NCBI RefSeq assembly: GCF_016902445.1
Contig: NZ_JACSNX010000014.1
Location: 1 to 64,000 of the forward strand
DNA from: Oscillibacter valericigenes
Lineage (GTDB): Bacteria > Bacillota > Clostridia > Oscillospirales > Oscillospiraceae
Direction of reading: 5' to 3'
DNA length: 64,000 bases
Shown: piece after piece, positions 16,416 to 27,188 of the stretch
Layout of the letters: every line of letters starts with the position of its first letter
Position numbering within the stretch: the first letter of the stretch is position 1
Position numbers and translations under genes: made by a program
The notes under the pieces: generated by a model
Told to the model about the DNA's origin: nothing
The model's input: the letters and a program-made list of their open reading frames with translations, nothing else
The model's database searches: none

Positions 16416-17744
16416 TCACGCCTCCTTTACCACCTGGGAGAGGATCTTGTCCCGGTCCGAGAAGCAGGTGACCACGTAGAGATCCTCGCTGCCCGCCGCC
16501 TTCAGCTCCGCCGCCGCGGCGGGGATGTCCGGCTGGACCGTGACCTTTTCCCAGGGAATGTCCGTGAAGGAGAACCGCTCCGCCAGGTCGTTGCAGTACC
16601 GGCCGGAGAGGATCACCCGCTGCACCTGGGGGGCGTTCAGCTGGTTGAAGTCGATGTCCCACAGCCAGCTGGTCTCGCTGGTGAAGTACTTCCGGCTCAC
16701 CGCGTCCACGATCACCAGAACGGTGCAGGGGTCCTGGGCAGCGCGGATGTACCGGAGGTTGGTGTCATAGGCGATGGAGTTCTCGTGCTTGCTGGTCAGC
16801 AGCATCCCGCGGTGGGCGCCCAGGGTGAACTTCTGCATCCGGCCGTTCTTCAGGATGTAGTTGTTGATGACGCCGGCGGCGGTGTCAGACGCCACGCCGC
16901 ACTCCCGGCAGGCGGCGTAGGCCGCCAGGACGTTGTAGACATTGTAGATGCTGCGGAAGGCCAGCTGGATGGTGACGCTGCCGTCGATGGTCAGCGTGCC
17001 CCGCTCCAGGTCCAGGGCCGTGGCGGTGTAGTCCGTGGCGGGCTTCCGGTGGCCGCACTTCGTGCAGCGGAAGGCGCCGATGTGGTTGTAGTGGACGTAG
17101 TCGTATTCCATGGGAGCGCGGCACACCGGGCAGTATGCCCCGTCGCGGTACGCGCCGGTGGGGGCGTCCGTGTCGGAGGGGCAGCGGTCCAGGCCGAACC
17201 ACTTCACCTTCTCATGCCCCCGGGCGAAGCAGCTGGACAGGGGATCGTCAGCGTTCAGGATCAGCTCCGTCTCCGGGTGGATGGCCGGCAGGATGGCGTC
17301 GTAGACCCACTCCGGGTGGCCGTTCCGGGTCAGCTGGTCCCGGTACAGATTGGTGATAACGAACTCCGTGGGGTGGAAGTACCGGAAGCTCTGGGCCGCG
17401 TACCGCTCGTCGGACTCGATCAGCAGCACATCCGCCCGGACGGCGCCGGTGAGGGACGCGTGGGTCAGCACCGTGGTGGTGACGCCCTCGATCTGGTTGG
17501 AGCCCTCCTCGTTGTAGACCACGGTCTTGCCGCCCGCCCGGAGGATGGCGGCGATCATCTCCACCGTGGAGGTCTTTCCGTTGGAGCCGGTGACGGCGAT
17601 GACATGCTGGGGCAGCCGGACCCGGGCCAGAATGTCCGGGCAAATCTTCAGGGCGAATTTGCCGGGCATGGAGCTGCCCTTGCCCACCAGCTTGCCCACG
17701 GCACGGCCGAATTTACATACCAGGATGGCGAGAAATTTTTTCAA
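16416..17744 (-). CDS. MurT-like Mur ligase family protein (partner of GatD-like subunit)
   Basis: 442 residues. ATP-binding loop VIAVTGSNGKTSTVEMI near residue 48; Mur ligase middle domain with NADDPLSSCF; an inserted zinc ribbon CPVC...CTKC at about 201-224, as in MurT; C-terminal DUF1727 domain. MurT with GatD amidates the alpha-carboxyl of D-Glu in lipid II. Two C-terminal motifs differ from the usual MurT: the KNPAG segment reads SKHENSIA (about 315), and the DGRD just before the TSW motif reads FTSE. The latter Asp is reported to complete the GatD triad in Staphylococcus aureus. So both halves of the pair diverge at the same functional site. Its start overlaps the cyclase gene by 4 bases. 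Confidence 0.88.
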   Translation of the reverse strand: MKKFLAILVCKFGRAVGKLVGKGSSMPGKFALKICPDILARVRLPQHVIAVTGSNGKTSTVEMIAAILRAGGKTVVYNEEGSNQIEGVTTTVLTHASLTGAVRADVLLIESDERYAAQSFRYFHPTEFVITNLYRDQLTRNGHPEWVYDAILPAIHPETELILNADDPLSSCFARGHEKVKWFGLDRCPSDTDAPTGAYRDGAYCPVCRAPMEYDYVHYNHIGAFRCTKCGHRKPATDYTATALDLERGTLTIDGSVTIQLAFRSIYNVYNVLAAYAACRECGVASDTAAGVINNYILKNGRMQKFTLGAHRGMLLTSKHENSIAYDTNLRYIRAAQDPCTVLVIVDAVSRKYFTSETSWLWDIDFNQLNAPQVQRVILSGRYCNDLAERFSFTDIPWEKVTVQPDIPAAAAELKAAGSEDLYVVTCFSDRDKILSQVVKEA

Positions 17745-18415
17745 AGCGCATCCGTCTCCTTTCCCTCCGGGACATCCCGGAATTCCGCCACGGCCCGCAC
17801 CGGCGCGCCGTCGGCGTTTTCAAATTTCAGCGGCAGGGCATAGAGGGTCATGTCTCCGTGGCCCACCGCCTGCTTCAAACATAAGCTCTCCAGGATCACC
17901 AGTCCGCCGCCCAGCAGCGTCCGGTGGACCGGATACGTCTCGTCCTCCAGCGCGTCCACGCTGAGGGCGTCCGTCCCCACGCCCTTGAGGCCCCGGGACA
18001 CCAGATACCGGGCTGCCTCCCGGTCGGGGACGGGGAAACCGCCGTCACAATAAGCGGGGGTGCCCCACCGCTGTTCCCAGCCGGTGCAGAACAGGAGGAA
18101 CTCCGCCCCGCGGAACATCGCCTCCCGCTCCCGCAGGAACTCCGCCGTCAGGACGCTCCCCGGCGGCAGGTCCGACACGTCCAGCACCATCGCCTGCCCG
18201 CAGAACCGGGAGACGGGCAGCGCCTCCAGCGAGGCGCCGTCCCCCAGCATGTGGGCAGGGGCGTCCATATGGGTGCCGGTGTGGGAGGCGAGGGTCAGCA
18301 ACGTCTCCCGGTACCCGTCCCGGTCCAGCGCGGCGGCGGGGGCGAGAGCAGGCGCGGGGGAGCCGGGATACATGGGCATCTCCGGCGTGATGGTGTGGGT
18401 CAGGTCGATGAGCAA
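17741..18415 (-). CDS. Cyclase-family (kynurenine formamidase-like) metal hydrolase
   Basis: 224 residues. It has the family metal motif HTGTHMDAPAHML (residues 45-57) and a LIDLTHTITPEMPMYPG opening. A later VGTDALSVDALED and YPVHRTLLGGG complete the fold. Members hydrolyse N-formylkynurenine, isatin or similar cyclic amides; the substrate here is unknown and no tryptophan-catabolism gene is near. The start codon is TTG (18415), chosen because AGGAGGAAGG lies right upstream and the N-terminus matches the family. It sits between mnmG (33 bases upstream) and the MurT-like gene (4-base overlap), so it belongs to that operon. Confidence 0.88.
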   Translation of the reverse strand: MLIDLTHTITPEMPMYPGSPAPALAPAAALDRDGYRETLLTLASHTGTHMDAPAHMLGDGASLEALPVSRFCGQAMVLDVSDLPPGSVLTAEFLREREAMFRGAEFLLFCTGWEQRWGTPAYCDGGFPVPDREAARYLVSRGLKGVGTDALSVDALEDETYPVHRTLLGGGLVILESLCLKQAVGHGDMTLYALPLKFENADGAPVRAVAEFRDVPEGKETDAL

Positions 18416-18448
18416 GGGGACCTTCCTCCTTCTGCCGGGGCGGCGGTG

Positions 18449-20317
18449 TCAGTGCCGCTCCAGATAGATCATGAGCGCCGTCACATCCGCCGGGCTGACG
18501 CCGGAGATGCGGGACGCCTGTCCCAGATCCGCCGGGCGCACGGCGTCCAGCTTCTCCCGGGCCTCCAGCCGCAGCCCCTGGATGGCACTGTAGTCCAGGT
18601 CCGGCGGCAGGCGGCGCCGCTCCATCTTCCGGAAGTCCTCTACCTGCTTTTGCTGGCGCTGGATGTAGCCGGCGTACTTCACGCTGATCTCCACCTGCTC
18701 CGCCACATCCGGCGGCAGGTCCGGCCGGTCCGGGTCGAAGGGGGCCAGGTCGGCGTAGGTCAGCTGGGGCCGCCGCAGCAGGGCGATGAGGGAACAGCCG
18801 TCCGGGGCGTCCGCCGTGCCATGTTCCGTGAGGAACGAGGCCAGGGCGGGGGAGGGGGCCACGCCGGTGTGGGTCAGCCGGGCGATCTCCCGGTCCACGG
18901 CGGCGTATTTCTCCTCCACCTGCCGGAGCCGCTCCTCCGGCACCAGGCCGATGTCCCAGCCCCGGCGGGTCAGCCGCTGGTCGGCGTTGTCCTGCCGCAG
19001 CAGCAGCCGGTACTCGCTGCGGGAGGTCATCATGCGGTAGGGCTCGTAGGTGCCCTTGGTCACCAGGTCGTCGATGAGGGTGCCGATGTAGCTCTCCGAC
19101 CGGGAGAGGATGAAATCGCTCTGGCCCTGCAGCCTCCGCGCGGCGTTGACCCCGGCGCAGAAGCCCTGGACCGCCGCCTCCTCATACCCGGAGGAGCCGT
19201 TGAACTGCCCCGCGCCGTACAGCCCCGGAATGGCCTTCACCTCCAGGGTGGGCCGCAGGGCCAGGGGGTCGATGCAGTCGTACTCGATGGCGTAGGCGGG
19301 CCGGGTCATCACGGCATGCCGCAGCCCCGGCACGCTGTGGAGCATCTGGATCTGCACCTCCTCCGGCATGGAGGAGGAGAAGCCCTGGATGTACAATTCC
19401 TCGGTGTTCAGCCCCATGGGCTCCACAAACAGCTGGTGGCGGAGCTTGTCCGGGAACCGGACCACCTTGGTCTCAAAGGAGGGGCAATAGCGCGGGCCCA
19501 CGCCCTCGATGACGCCGGAGTACATGGGCGCCCGGTCCAGGTTCTCCCGGACGATGCGGAGGGTCTCCTCCGTGGTCCAGGTGAGCCAGCACACCGCCCG
19601 GTTCTCCGGCGGGGCCTTCGTGGTGAAGGAGAAGGGCACCGGCAGAACGTCGCCGGGCTGGACCTCCATCTCGTCAAAGTCCACCGTCCGGGCGTTGACC
19701 CGGGGCGGGGTGCCGGTCTTGAACCGCCGCAGGGGCAGGCCCAGCCGCAGCAGGGAGTCCGTCAGCCGTCCGGCGGCGTGCATCCCGTCGGGGCCGGAGT
19801 CCTCCACGCACTCGCCCACGATGGTGCGGCCCGCCAAATACGTGCCGGTGGCGAGAATGACGGCCTTCACGGAGAACACCGCCCCGGTGGAGAGCACCAC
19901 TGCGCTGACGGCGCCGCCCTCCGTGCGGACCTCCACCACCTCGCCCTGGCGGACCGTCAGGTGGTCCTGCCGCTCCAGGGTGTGCTTCATGTATTCCTGA
20001 TAGCGCCGCCGGTCCGCCTGGGCCCGGAGGGACCAGACGGCGGGGCCCTTGCCCTTGTTCAAAAGACGGTACTGGATGCAGCATTCGTCGGCGGCTTTCG
20101 CCATTTCGCCCCCCAGGGCGTCCAGCTCCCGGACCAGGTGGCCCTTGCCGGTGCCGCCGATGGCGGGGTTGCAGGGCATGTTGCCCACGGCGTCCAGGTT
20201 GATGGTGAACACGATGGTCTCCATCCCCAGCCGGGCGGCGGCCAGGGCCGCCTCGATGCCGGCGTGGCCCGCGCCGATGACGGCGATGTCAAATTGTCCG
20301 GCGTTGAATTCGGTCAT
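18449..20317 (-). CDS. mnmG: tRNA uridine-5-carboxymethylaminomethyl synthesis enzyme MnmG
   Basis: 622 residues, normal length. FAD-binding motif FDIAVIGAGHAGIEAALAAARLG at the N-terminus, PCNPAIGGTGKGHLVRELDALGG near 47, RFKTGTPPRVNARTVDFD near 200, and the C-terminal helical tRNA-binding domain (ISVKYAGYIQRQQKQVEDF). With MnmE it modifies wobble U34 of several tRNAs. mnmE, its usual neighbour, is not in this window; instead mnmG heads an operon with the cyclase and MurT/GatD-like genes. AAAGGA about 10 bases before ATG 20317. Confidence 0.97.
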   Translation of the reverse strand: MTEFNAGQFDIAVIGAGHAGIEAALAAARLGMETIVFTINLDAVGNMPCNPAIGGTGKGHLVRELDALGGEMAKAADECCIQYRLLNKGKGPAVWSLRAQADRRRYQEYMKHTLERQDHLTVRQGEVVEVRTEGGAVSAVVLSTGAVFSVKAVILATGTYLAGRTIVGECVEDSGPDGMHAAGRLTDSLLRLGLPLRRFKTGTPPRVNARTVDFDEMEVQPGDVLPVPFSFTTKAPPENRAVCWLTWTTEETLRIVRENLDRAPMYSGVIEGVGPRYCPSFETKVVRFPDKLRHQLFVEPMGLNTEELYIQGFSSSMPEEVQIQMLHSVPGLRHAVMTRPAYAIEYDCIDPLALRPTLEVKAIPGLYGAGQFNGSSGYEEAAVQGFCAGVNAARRLQGQSDFILSRSESYIGTLIDDLVTKGTYEPYRMMTSRSEYRLLLRQDNADQRLTRRGWDIGLVPEERLRQVEEKYAAVDREIARLTHTGVAPSPALASFLTEHGTADAPDGCSLIALLRRPQLTYADLAPFDPDRPDLPPDVAEQVEISVKYAGYIQRQQKQVEDFRKMERRRLPPDLDYSAIQGLRLEAREKLDAVRPADLGQASRISGVSPADVTALMIYLERH

Positions 20318-20372
20318 GGAAAAGCGGATCCTTTCATCGGTGTGCGTGGGGAGCGTCCGTGCGGCCCTCCCG

Positions 20373-21233
20373 TCAGTCTGCTGCCCGGCGCAGCGTCACC
20401 ACCGCCACCTCCGGCCGGTTGAACACCCGGAAGGAGGGACCGGAGTTCCCCAGTCCCCGGGTGACGAACAGCACAGAGCCGTTTTCCGCGTACAGCCCGG
20501 CGGTGTAAGAGGGGAACAGGTCCAGATCGTGGGATACCAGCCCGTCCGTAAACGGCAGGCGGATGATGCCGCCGTGGGCGTGGCCGGAGCACACCAGATC
20601 CGCCCCCAGCAGGCTGTACTGAGAGGCGAAGCGATTGTTCCGGTGGGCCAGCAGGATCCAGAAGGGGTCCCCGTGGGCGGCATAGACCTCGGCAGCCAGC
20701 TCCTCCGGCGTCTTCTGGTCCGCGTACCCGTTGGGATCGTCAATGCCTGCCAGCACGATGGCGTCTCCGTTTCGCTCCAGAGTCACGAACTGGTTGGACA
20801 GCACCGTGACGCCGTTGGCGGCAAGGATCTCCTTCAGCTTCGGGACTTCGCCGATGGCCCACTCGTGGTTGCCGGTGACGTAATAGGTGGGGGCGATGGC
20901 AGACAGGCCCCGGGCGATCTCCGCCGCATAGCCGTCCTCCGGCCCCCGGTATTTGTCCTCCAGGTCCCCCAGGAAGAAAATGTACTCCGGCTGCTCTGCA
21001 GCCACTTTGTCAAAAAGGTCCTGATGATGCCTGCCGAATCCCGCACCATGAAGATCGCTGAGCACCACGATCCGGCAGCCGTCAAACCCGGCGGGCAGAT
21101 CGGTGAACGCGGGCGAGAAGCGGGTCACCTGCAGGGCGGTGTTGCTCCAATACAGGAATCCGGCCAGACACAGGACCGACAGCGCCAGTGCGGCGAGTTT
21201 CCGCCGGCTGCGGCGCCTGGGATGTTTTGGCAT
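20373..21233 (-). CDS. Membrane-anchored metallophosphoesterase (YkuE/YaeI-like)
   Basis: 286 residues. A basic N-terminus (KHPRRRSRRK) and one membrane segment at about 11-29 anchor the protein. Metallophosphoesterase motifs follow: VVLSDLHGAGFG, IFFLGDLEDKY (GD), VTGNHEW (GNHE) and SGHAHGG (GHxH). Relatives act on outer-leaflet phosphoesters such as UDP-diacylglucosamine or undecaprenyl-linked substrates; specificity here is open. GGAGGAGG precedes ATG 21233. It lies 55 bases upstream of mnmG and may share its transcript. Confidence 0.92.
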   Translation of the reverse strand: MPKHPRRRSRRKLAALALSVLCLAGFLYWSNTALQVTRFSPAFTDLPAGFDGCRIVVLSDLHGAGFGRHHQDLFDKVAAEQPEYIFFLGDLEDKYRGPEDGYAAEIARGLSAIAPTYYVTGNHEWAIGEVPKLKEILAANGVTVLSNQFVTLERNGDAIVLAGIDDPNGYADQKTPEELAAEVYAAHGDPFWILLAHRNNRFASQYSLLGADLVCSGHAHGGIIRLPFTDGLVSHDLDLFPSYTAGLYAENGSVLFVTRGLGNSGPSFRVFNRPEVAVVTLRRAAD

Positions 21234-21551
21234 GAAAAATACGGCCTCCTCCGCCGTTTTATGAAAACACGTCCGGGACGTGAGCTGACCCTGGCGCAGG
21301 GCTGCCCGCCGAAGGCGGCCCTGCAGAATATTCCTTATTATATCATAGCAGTATGGACATGGCGAGAGGAAAAATACACAAAGTAGGGGAAATCGGCAGA
21401 GCAGCCGGCTTTTTTTGAGGCGGCGCGGAAGAAGAATTGTACAAAAACTTTACAAAAATTTTATGTAAACTGTTCATTCCGCCCCTTGCAGATGGCGCGG
21501 CAGCCTGTTATACTGTATTCTGGAATCCAAGGAAAGAAAGGAGGGATCACG
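21234..21551. other. Intergenic region upstream of the 27-residue peptide gene
   Basis: 318 bases. The left part carries short GC inverted repeats (CAGGGC...GCCCTG at about 21296-21324). The right part holds the promoter of the small gene. Nothing else was recognised. Confidence 0.5.
21486..21514 (+). promoter_or_regulatory. Promoter of the 27-residue peptide gene
   Basis: TTGCAG (21486-21491), 17-base spacer, TATACT (21509-21514). Confidence 0.8.
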
Positions 21552-21635
21552 ATGATGAAGTGGACCTGGCTTGATCAGGATGATGTGGACGATCTGATTT
21601 TCACCGACGCCGGTTGGATGCACAGCGAGCGGTAA
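21552..21635 (+). CDS. 27-residue acidic, Trp-rich small protein
   Basis: The frame reads MMKWTWLDQDDVDDLIFTDA then GWMHSER and stop. It is too short for ordinary gene callers, but everything a gene needs is present: a good promoter (21486-21514), AAGGAGGGATC about 7 bases before the ATG, and a strong terminator 20 bases after the stop. The peptide has seven Asp/Glu, three Trp, no Cys and no leader-type hydrophobic stretch. No export or modification genes lie beside it. It could be a small regulatory protein; a precursor peptide is less likely without partners. I do not recognise a family. Confidence 0.65.
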   Translation: MMKWTWLDQDDVDDLIFTDAGWMHSER

Positions 21636-21953
21636 GAGCAGAAAAGACGATGAGCCACGCCGGAGGCGTGGATTTTTCTTTTTTTGCGGTCCTGGCGTCT
21701 GACAGAATTCGCGGGTACGTTGTGTCCCGCTGACAATATGATCCCATCAGAAAGAGCCTTTGGCCGCCGCCCCCGTACCGGGGGCGGCGGCTCCTGTCAT
21801 ATCTGGGAAAAAGCTGTCAAAATATCATGAAAAAGTTCAAAAGTGTATGGCTTTTTCCGGAAAACTGTGATACGCTGATAACAGAGAGAGGAAATCTGGC
21901 AGTCGGGGCCGCGGGGCGTTCTGCGGGCCCGTTTGGGAGAAGGAGAGAGGGAA
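21636..21953. other. Intergenic region with a perfect GC hairpin
   Basis: After the small-gene terminator, a 12-bp perfect stem GCCGCCGCCCCC (21763-21774) pairs with 21780-21791 around a 5-base loop. It has no T run, so it is not a standard terminator. An AT-rich stretch before the lipoprotein gene probably holds its promoter; I could not fix one. Confidence 0.55.
21655..21685 (+). terminator. Terminator of the 27-residue peptide gene
   Basis: CCACGCC-GGA-GGCGTGG stem followed by a T-rich tract (ATTTTTCTTTTTTT). Confidence 0.92.
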
Positions 21954-22598
21954 ATGAGGTTCTGGAGATTGCTGGCCGTCCTGCTGTGCCTGTGGGGCCT
22001 GGCCGGATGCGGCGCACTGCCGGCCGCAGAGCAGAGCGGGGACGAAGCGCCCCCCGCAGTCGAGGCGGCGGCGCCGGAGACAGACGGCGGCCTGTCTGCC
22101 GCCATGCTGGAACGGGAGGCCCGCACGCTGACAGAGGAGGAGGTCCGCGCCGCCTATGACCGGGCGGAAACGGCCTATGGGTGGTTTTACCTGGAGACCC
22201 TGCCCAGCGGCCCCCAGACCCAGGAAGTGGACGGCTGGACCTATGAGCGGGTGGATTACCCCGGCATGGAGAATCTGGCAGATCTTCAGGCCTATCTGCG
22301 GGGACTGTTTTCCGAGGAGATGGTGGACGATCTGCTGGCTGTGGGAGGATCCCATCCCCTTTACCGGGATGTGGACGGAGTGCTGTATGTCCTTCCCTCC
22401 GGCCGGGAGCGGGATCCCTCCAAGGGCGCGGCCGTGATCCAGGTCGAGCACACGGGGGAGACGGCATATTCCGTGGATGTGACGGTGGACCTGCTGGATG
22501 AGAACGGGGAGACGGTGACGGGCGTGGAGTGTTATGCGTTTCCATACGAATTCGTAGAGGATCACTGGGTCTTTACGGATTTCCGCATGGTCTACTGA
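21954..22598 (+). CDS. Lipoprotein, possibly IseA-like DL-endopeptidase inhibitor
   Basis: 214 residues. Lipoprotein signal RFWRLLAVLLCLWGLAGCG, with lipobox LAGC giving Cys at about 18; then a 50-residue Ala/Glu/Pro linker. The folded part (about 60-214) has AAYDRAETAYGWFYL, YPGMENLADLQAYLRGLFS, YRDVDGVLYVLPSGRE and EFVEDHWVFTDF. This pattern resembles the IseA family, which inhibits cell-wall DL-endopeptidases in Bacillus; I recall it only loosely, so the name is tentative. AAGGAGAGAGG precedes ATG 21954; the in-frame ATG at 21933 lacks a site and would spoil the signal peptide. Confidence 0.8.
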   Translation: MRFWRLLAVLLCLWGLAGCGALPAAEQSGDEAPPAVEAAAPETDGGLSAAMLEREARTLTEEEVRAAYDRAETAYGWFYLETLPSGPQTQEVDGWTYERVDYPGMENLADLQAYLRGLFSEEMVDDLLAVGGSHPLYRDVDGVLYVLPSGRERDPSKGAAVIQVEHTGETAYSVDVTVDLLDENGETVTGVECYAFPYEFVEDHWVFTDFRMVY

Positions 22599-22621
22599 GC
22601 CGTCTGACGATTTGGCGAGGA

Positions 22622-22654
22622 GCCGCCGGGCATTCTGCCCGGCGGCCCTTTTTT
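22622..22654 (+). terminator. Terminator of the lipoprotein gene
   Basis: GCCGCCGGGC-ATTCT-GCCCGGCGGC stem, then CCTTTTTT. Confidence 0.93.
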
Positions 22655-22763
22655 GGCCCTGCCGGAGGAGGGAGCAGGTCCCCAAAGCTGCCCGGTTCCG
22701 CCTCCGCATGGGGAAGCGCACAAAATGCGACAGCGTTTGCGCCATCTGTTGCCTAATATTTTC

Positions 22764-22791
22764 TTGAATTTTTTCTGCTACGTGCTAAAAT
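22764..22791 (+). promoter_or_regulatory. Promoter of the membrane pyrophosphatase gene
   Basis: TTGAAT (22764-22769), 16-base spacer, TAAAAT (22786-22791). Confidence 0.65.
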
Positions 22792-22825
22792 GTACGTATA
22801 ACGATTGCGAAAAGGAGTGGGAAAC

Positions 22826-24949
<2,124 letters not shown>

Positions 24950-24966
24950 AGAGGTACGGATCATGC

Positions 24967-24999
24967 GGCCGGACCGCCTTTTGGCGGTCCGGCCCTTCT
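24967..24999 (+). terminator. Probable terminator after the pyrophosphatase gene
   Basis: 12-bp stem GGCCGGACCGCC/GGCGGTCCGGCC around TTTT, with a weak CTTCT tail. Confidence 0.65.
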
Positions 25000-25067
25000 A
25001 TGTCTGCGGAAAAGGTGCCGGACAGAAAGAAATTTGCGGAGAAATGACGGGTTTACACGGCCTTTGC

Positions 25068-25096
25068 TTGACAGGGTAATCGTTTGCCGATATAAT
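25068..25096 (+). promoter_or_regulatory. Consensus promoter of enolase
   Basis: TTGACA (25068-25073), 17-base spacer, TATAAT (25091-25096): an exact consensus sigma-70 promoter. Confidence 0.93.
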
Positions 25097-25107
25097 AGAC
25101 CCGGTAA

Positions 25108-26484
<1,377 letters not shown>

Positions 26485-26502
26485 GCAGCAGAAGCATTAT
26501 GC

Positions 26503-26537
26503 AAAGCCGCCCGAACGGGCGGCTTTGCTGTTTCTTT
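26503..26537 (+). terminator. Terminator of enolase
   Basis: AAAGCCGCCCG-AA-CGGGCGGCTTT stem followed by a T-rich stretch. Confidence 0.9.
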
Positions 26538-26723
26538 TATCCGAAGTCATGCCGCCCGCCGCAGGAGATCCCCAGTTCCTCCAACAGCGTCACCACAGCC
26601 TCAATCTTTTGGAAACAGCGTTCATCGGAGAGAGTCATCTGCCAGGATGTCCCTGATGCGGAGCAGTGCCCGACCTGCGGCATCGGACACCAGGCAGCGA
26701 TAAAATTCCTGTTCGGTCTGCAT
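26537..26723 (-). pseudogene. Frameshifted small protein (family ending RHDFG)
   Basis: From ATG 26723 (AGGAGGC upstream) the frame reads MQTEQEFYRCLVSDAAGRAL, then LRIRDILADDSLR and a stop at 26622. The neighbouring frame carries on without a gap as SDERCFQKIEAVVTLLEELG then ISCGGRHDFG, ending at 26537. The break lies in a TC dinucleotide run (GACTCTCTCC). One more TC unit would join the frames as ILADDSLSDERCF. Small proteins of this type, ending RHDFG, occur beside XRE regulators in related Clostridia (from memory; function unknown). It is divergent from the XRE gene, with a palindrome between them. It could be a dead gene, a phase-variable gene or a sequencing error. Confidence 0.65.
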
Positions 26724-26748
26724 AAAATGCCTCCTATGGTTGATATAT

Positions 26749-26761
26749 AGACTAATAGTCT
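26749..26761. promoter_or_regulatory. Palindrome between divergent small genes, candidate XRE operator
   Basis: AGACTA-A-TAGTCT is a perfect 13-base inverted repeat in the 111-base gap between the frameshifted gene and the XRE regulator. Confidence 0.5.
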
Positions 26762-26834
26762 CACATATCGCCCACGCAATACAAACCCCTTCTGTACATT
26801 GAAAGTATCCAATTTCCAGAAAGGCGGGGCGTGT

Positions 26835-27077
26835 GTGGACACCAGAACGGCTGTGGCGAACCGGTTGATCCGGCTGTGTGGGGAAAAGGGGCTGACCATT
26901 CACAAGCTGGCAATCCTCTCAGGAGTCTCTCCATCTACCGTAAAGAGCATCTTGTATGGAAAGAGCCGGAATCCGGGCGTCGTCACCATCAAGCTACTGT
27001 GTGACGGACTGGAGATCTCTCTGGAGGAGTTCTTCTCTGGGCCGGAGTTTGCGTCCCTGGAACCGGAATTGAAATGA
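26835..27077 (+). CDS. Small XRE-family helix-turn-helix regulator
   Basis: 80 residues that are nearly all one HTH_3 domain: VANRLIRLCGEKGLTIHKLA, ILSGVSPSTVKSILYGKSRN (recognition helix about 31-42), then VVTIKLLCDGLEISLEEFF. GTG at 26835 is chosen, with AGAAAGGCGG about 10 bases upstream. A TTG at 26799 in the same frame would add 12 residues unlike the family. A DNA-binding repressor acting on its own divergent region is the simplest role. Confidence 0.85.
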   Translation: MDTRTAVANRLIRLCGEKGLTIHKLAILSGVSPSTVKSILYGKSRNPGVVTIKLLCDGLEISLEEFFSGPEFASLEPELK

Positions 27078-27124
27078 ACGACCACGGGGACTTGAGTTTG
27101 GCCATGCTCTTGAGATGTTCGCAA

Positions 27125-27163
27125 ATAAAAAAGAGAGGCAGACGCACCGGCGTCTGCCTCTCC
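27125..27163 (-). terminator. Terminator of pta
   Basis: 13-bp stem GAGAGGCAGACGC/GCGTCTGCCTCTC; on the minus strand it is followed by TTTTTT. Confidence 0.9.
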
Positions 27164-27188
27164 TTAATTATAATGTATGAATCGCCGT

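Noticed and set aside
21837-22745. Minus-strand frames opposite the lipoprotein gene
   Set aside because: The plus frame has a lipoprotein signal, ribosome site and terminator; the minus frames have none.
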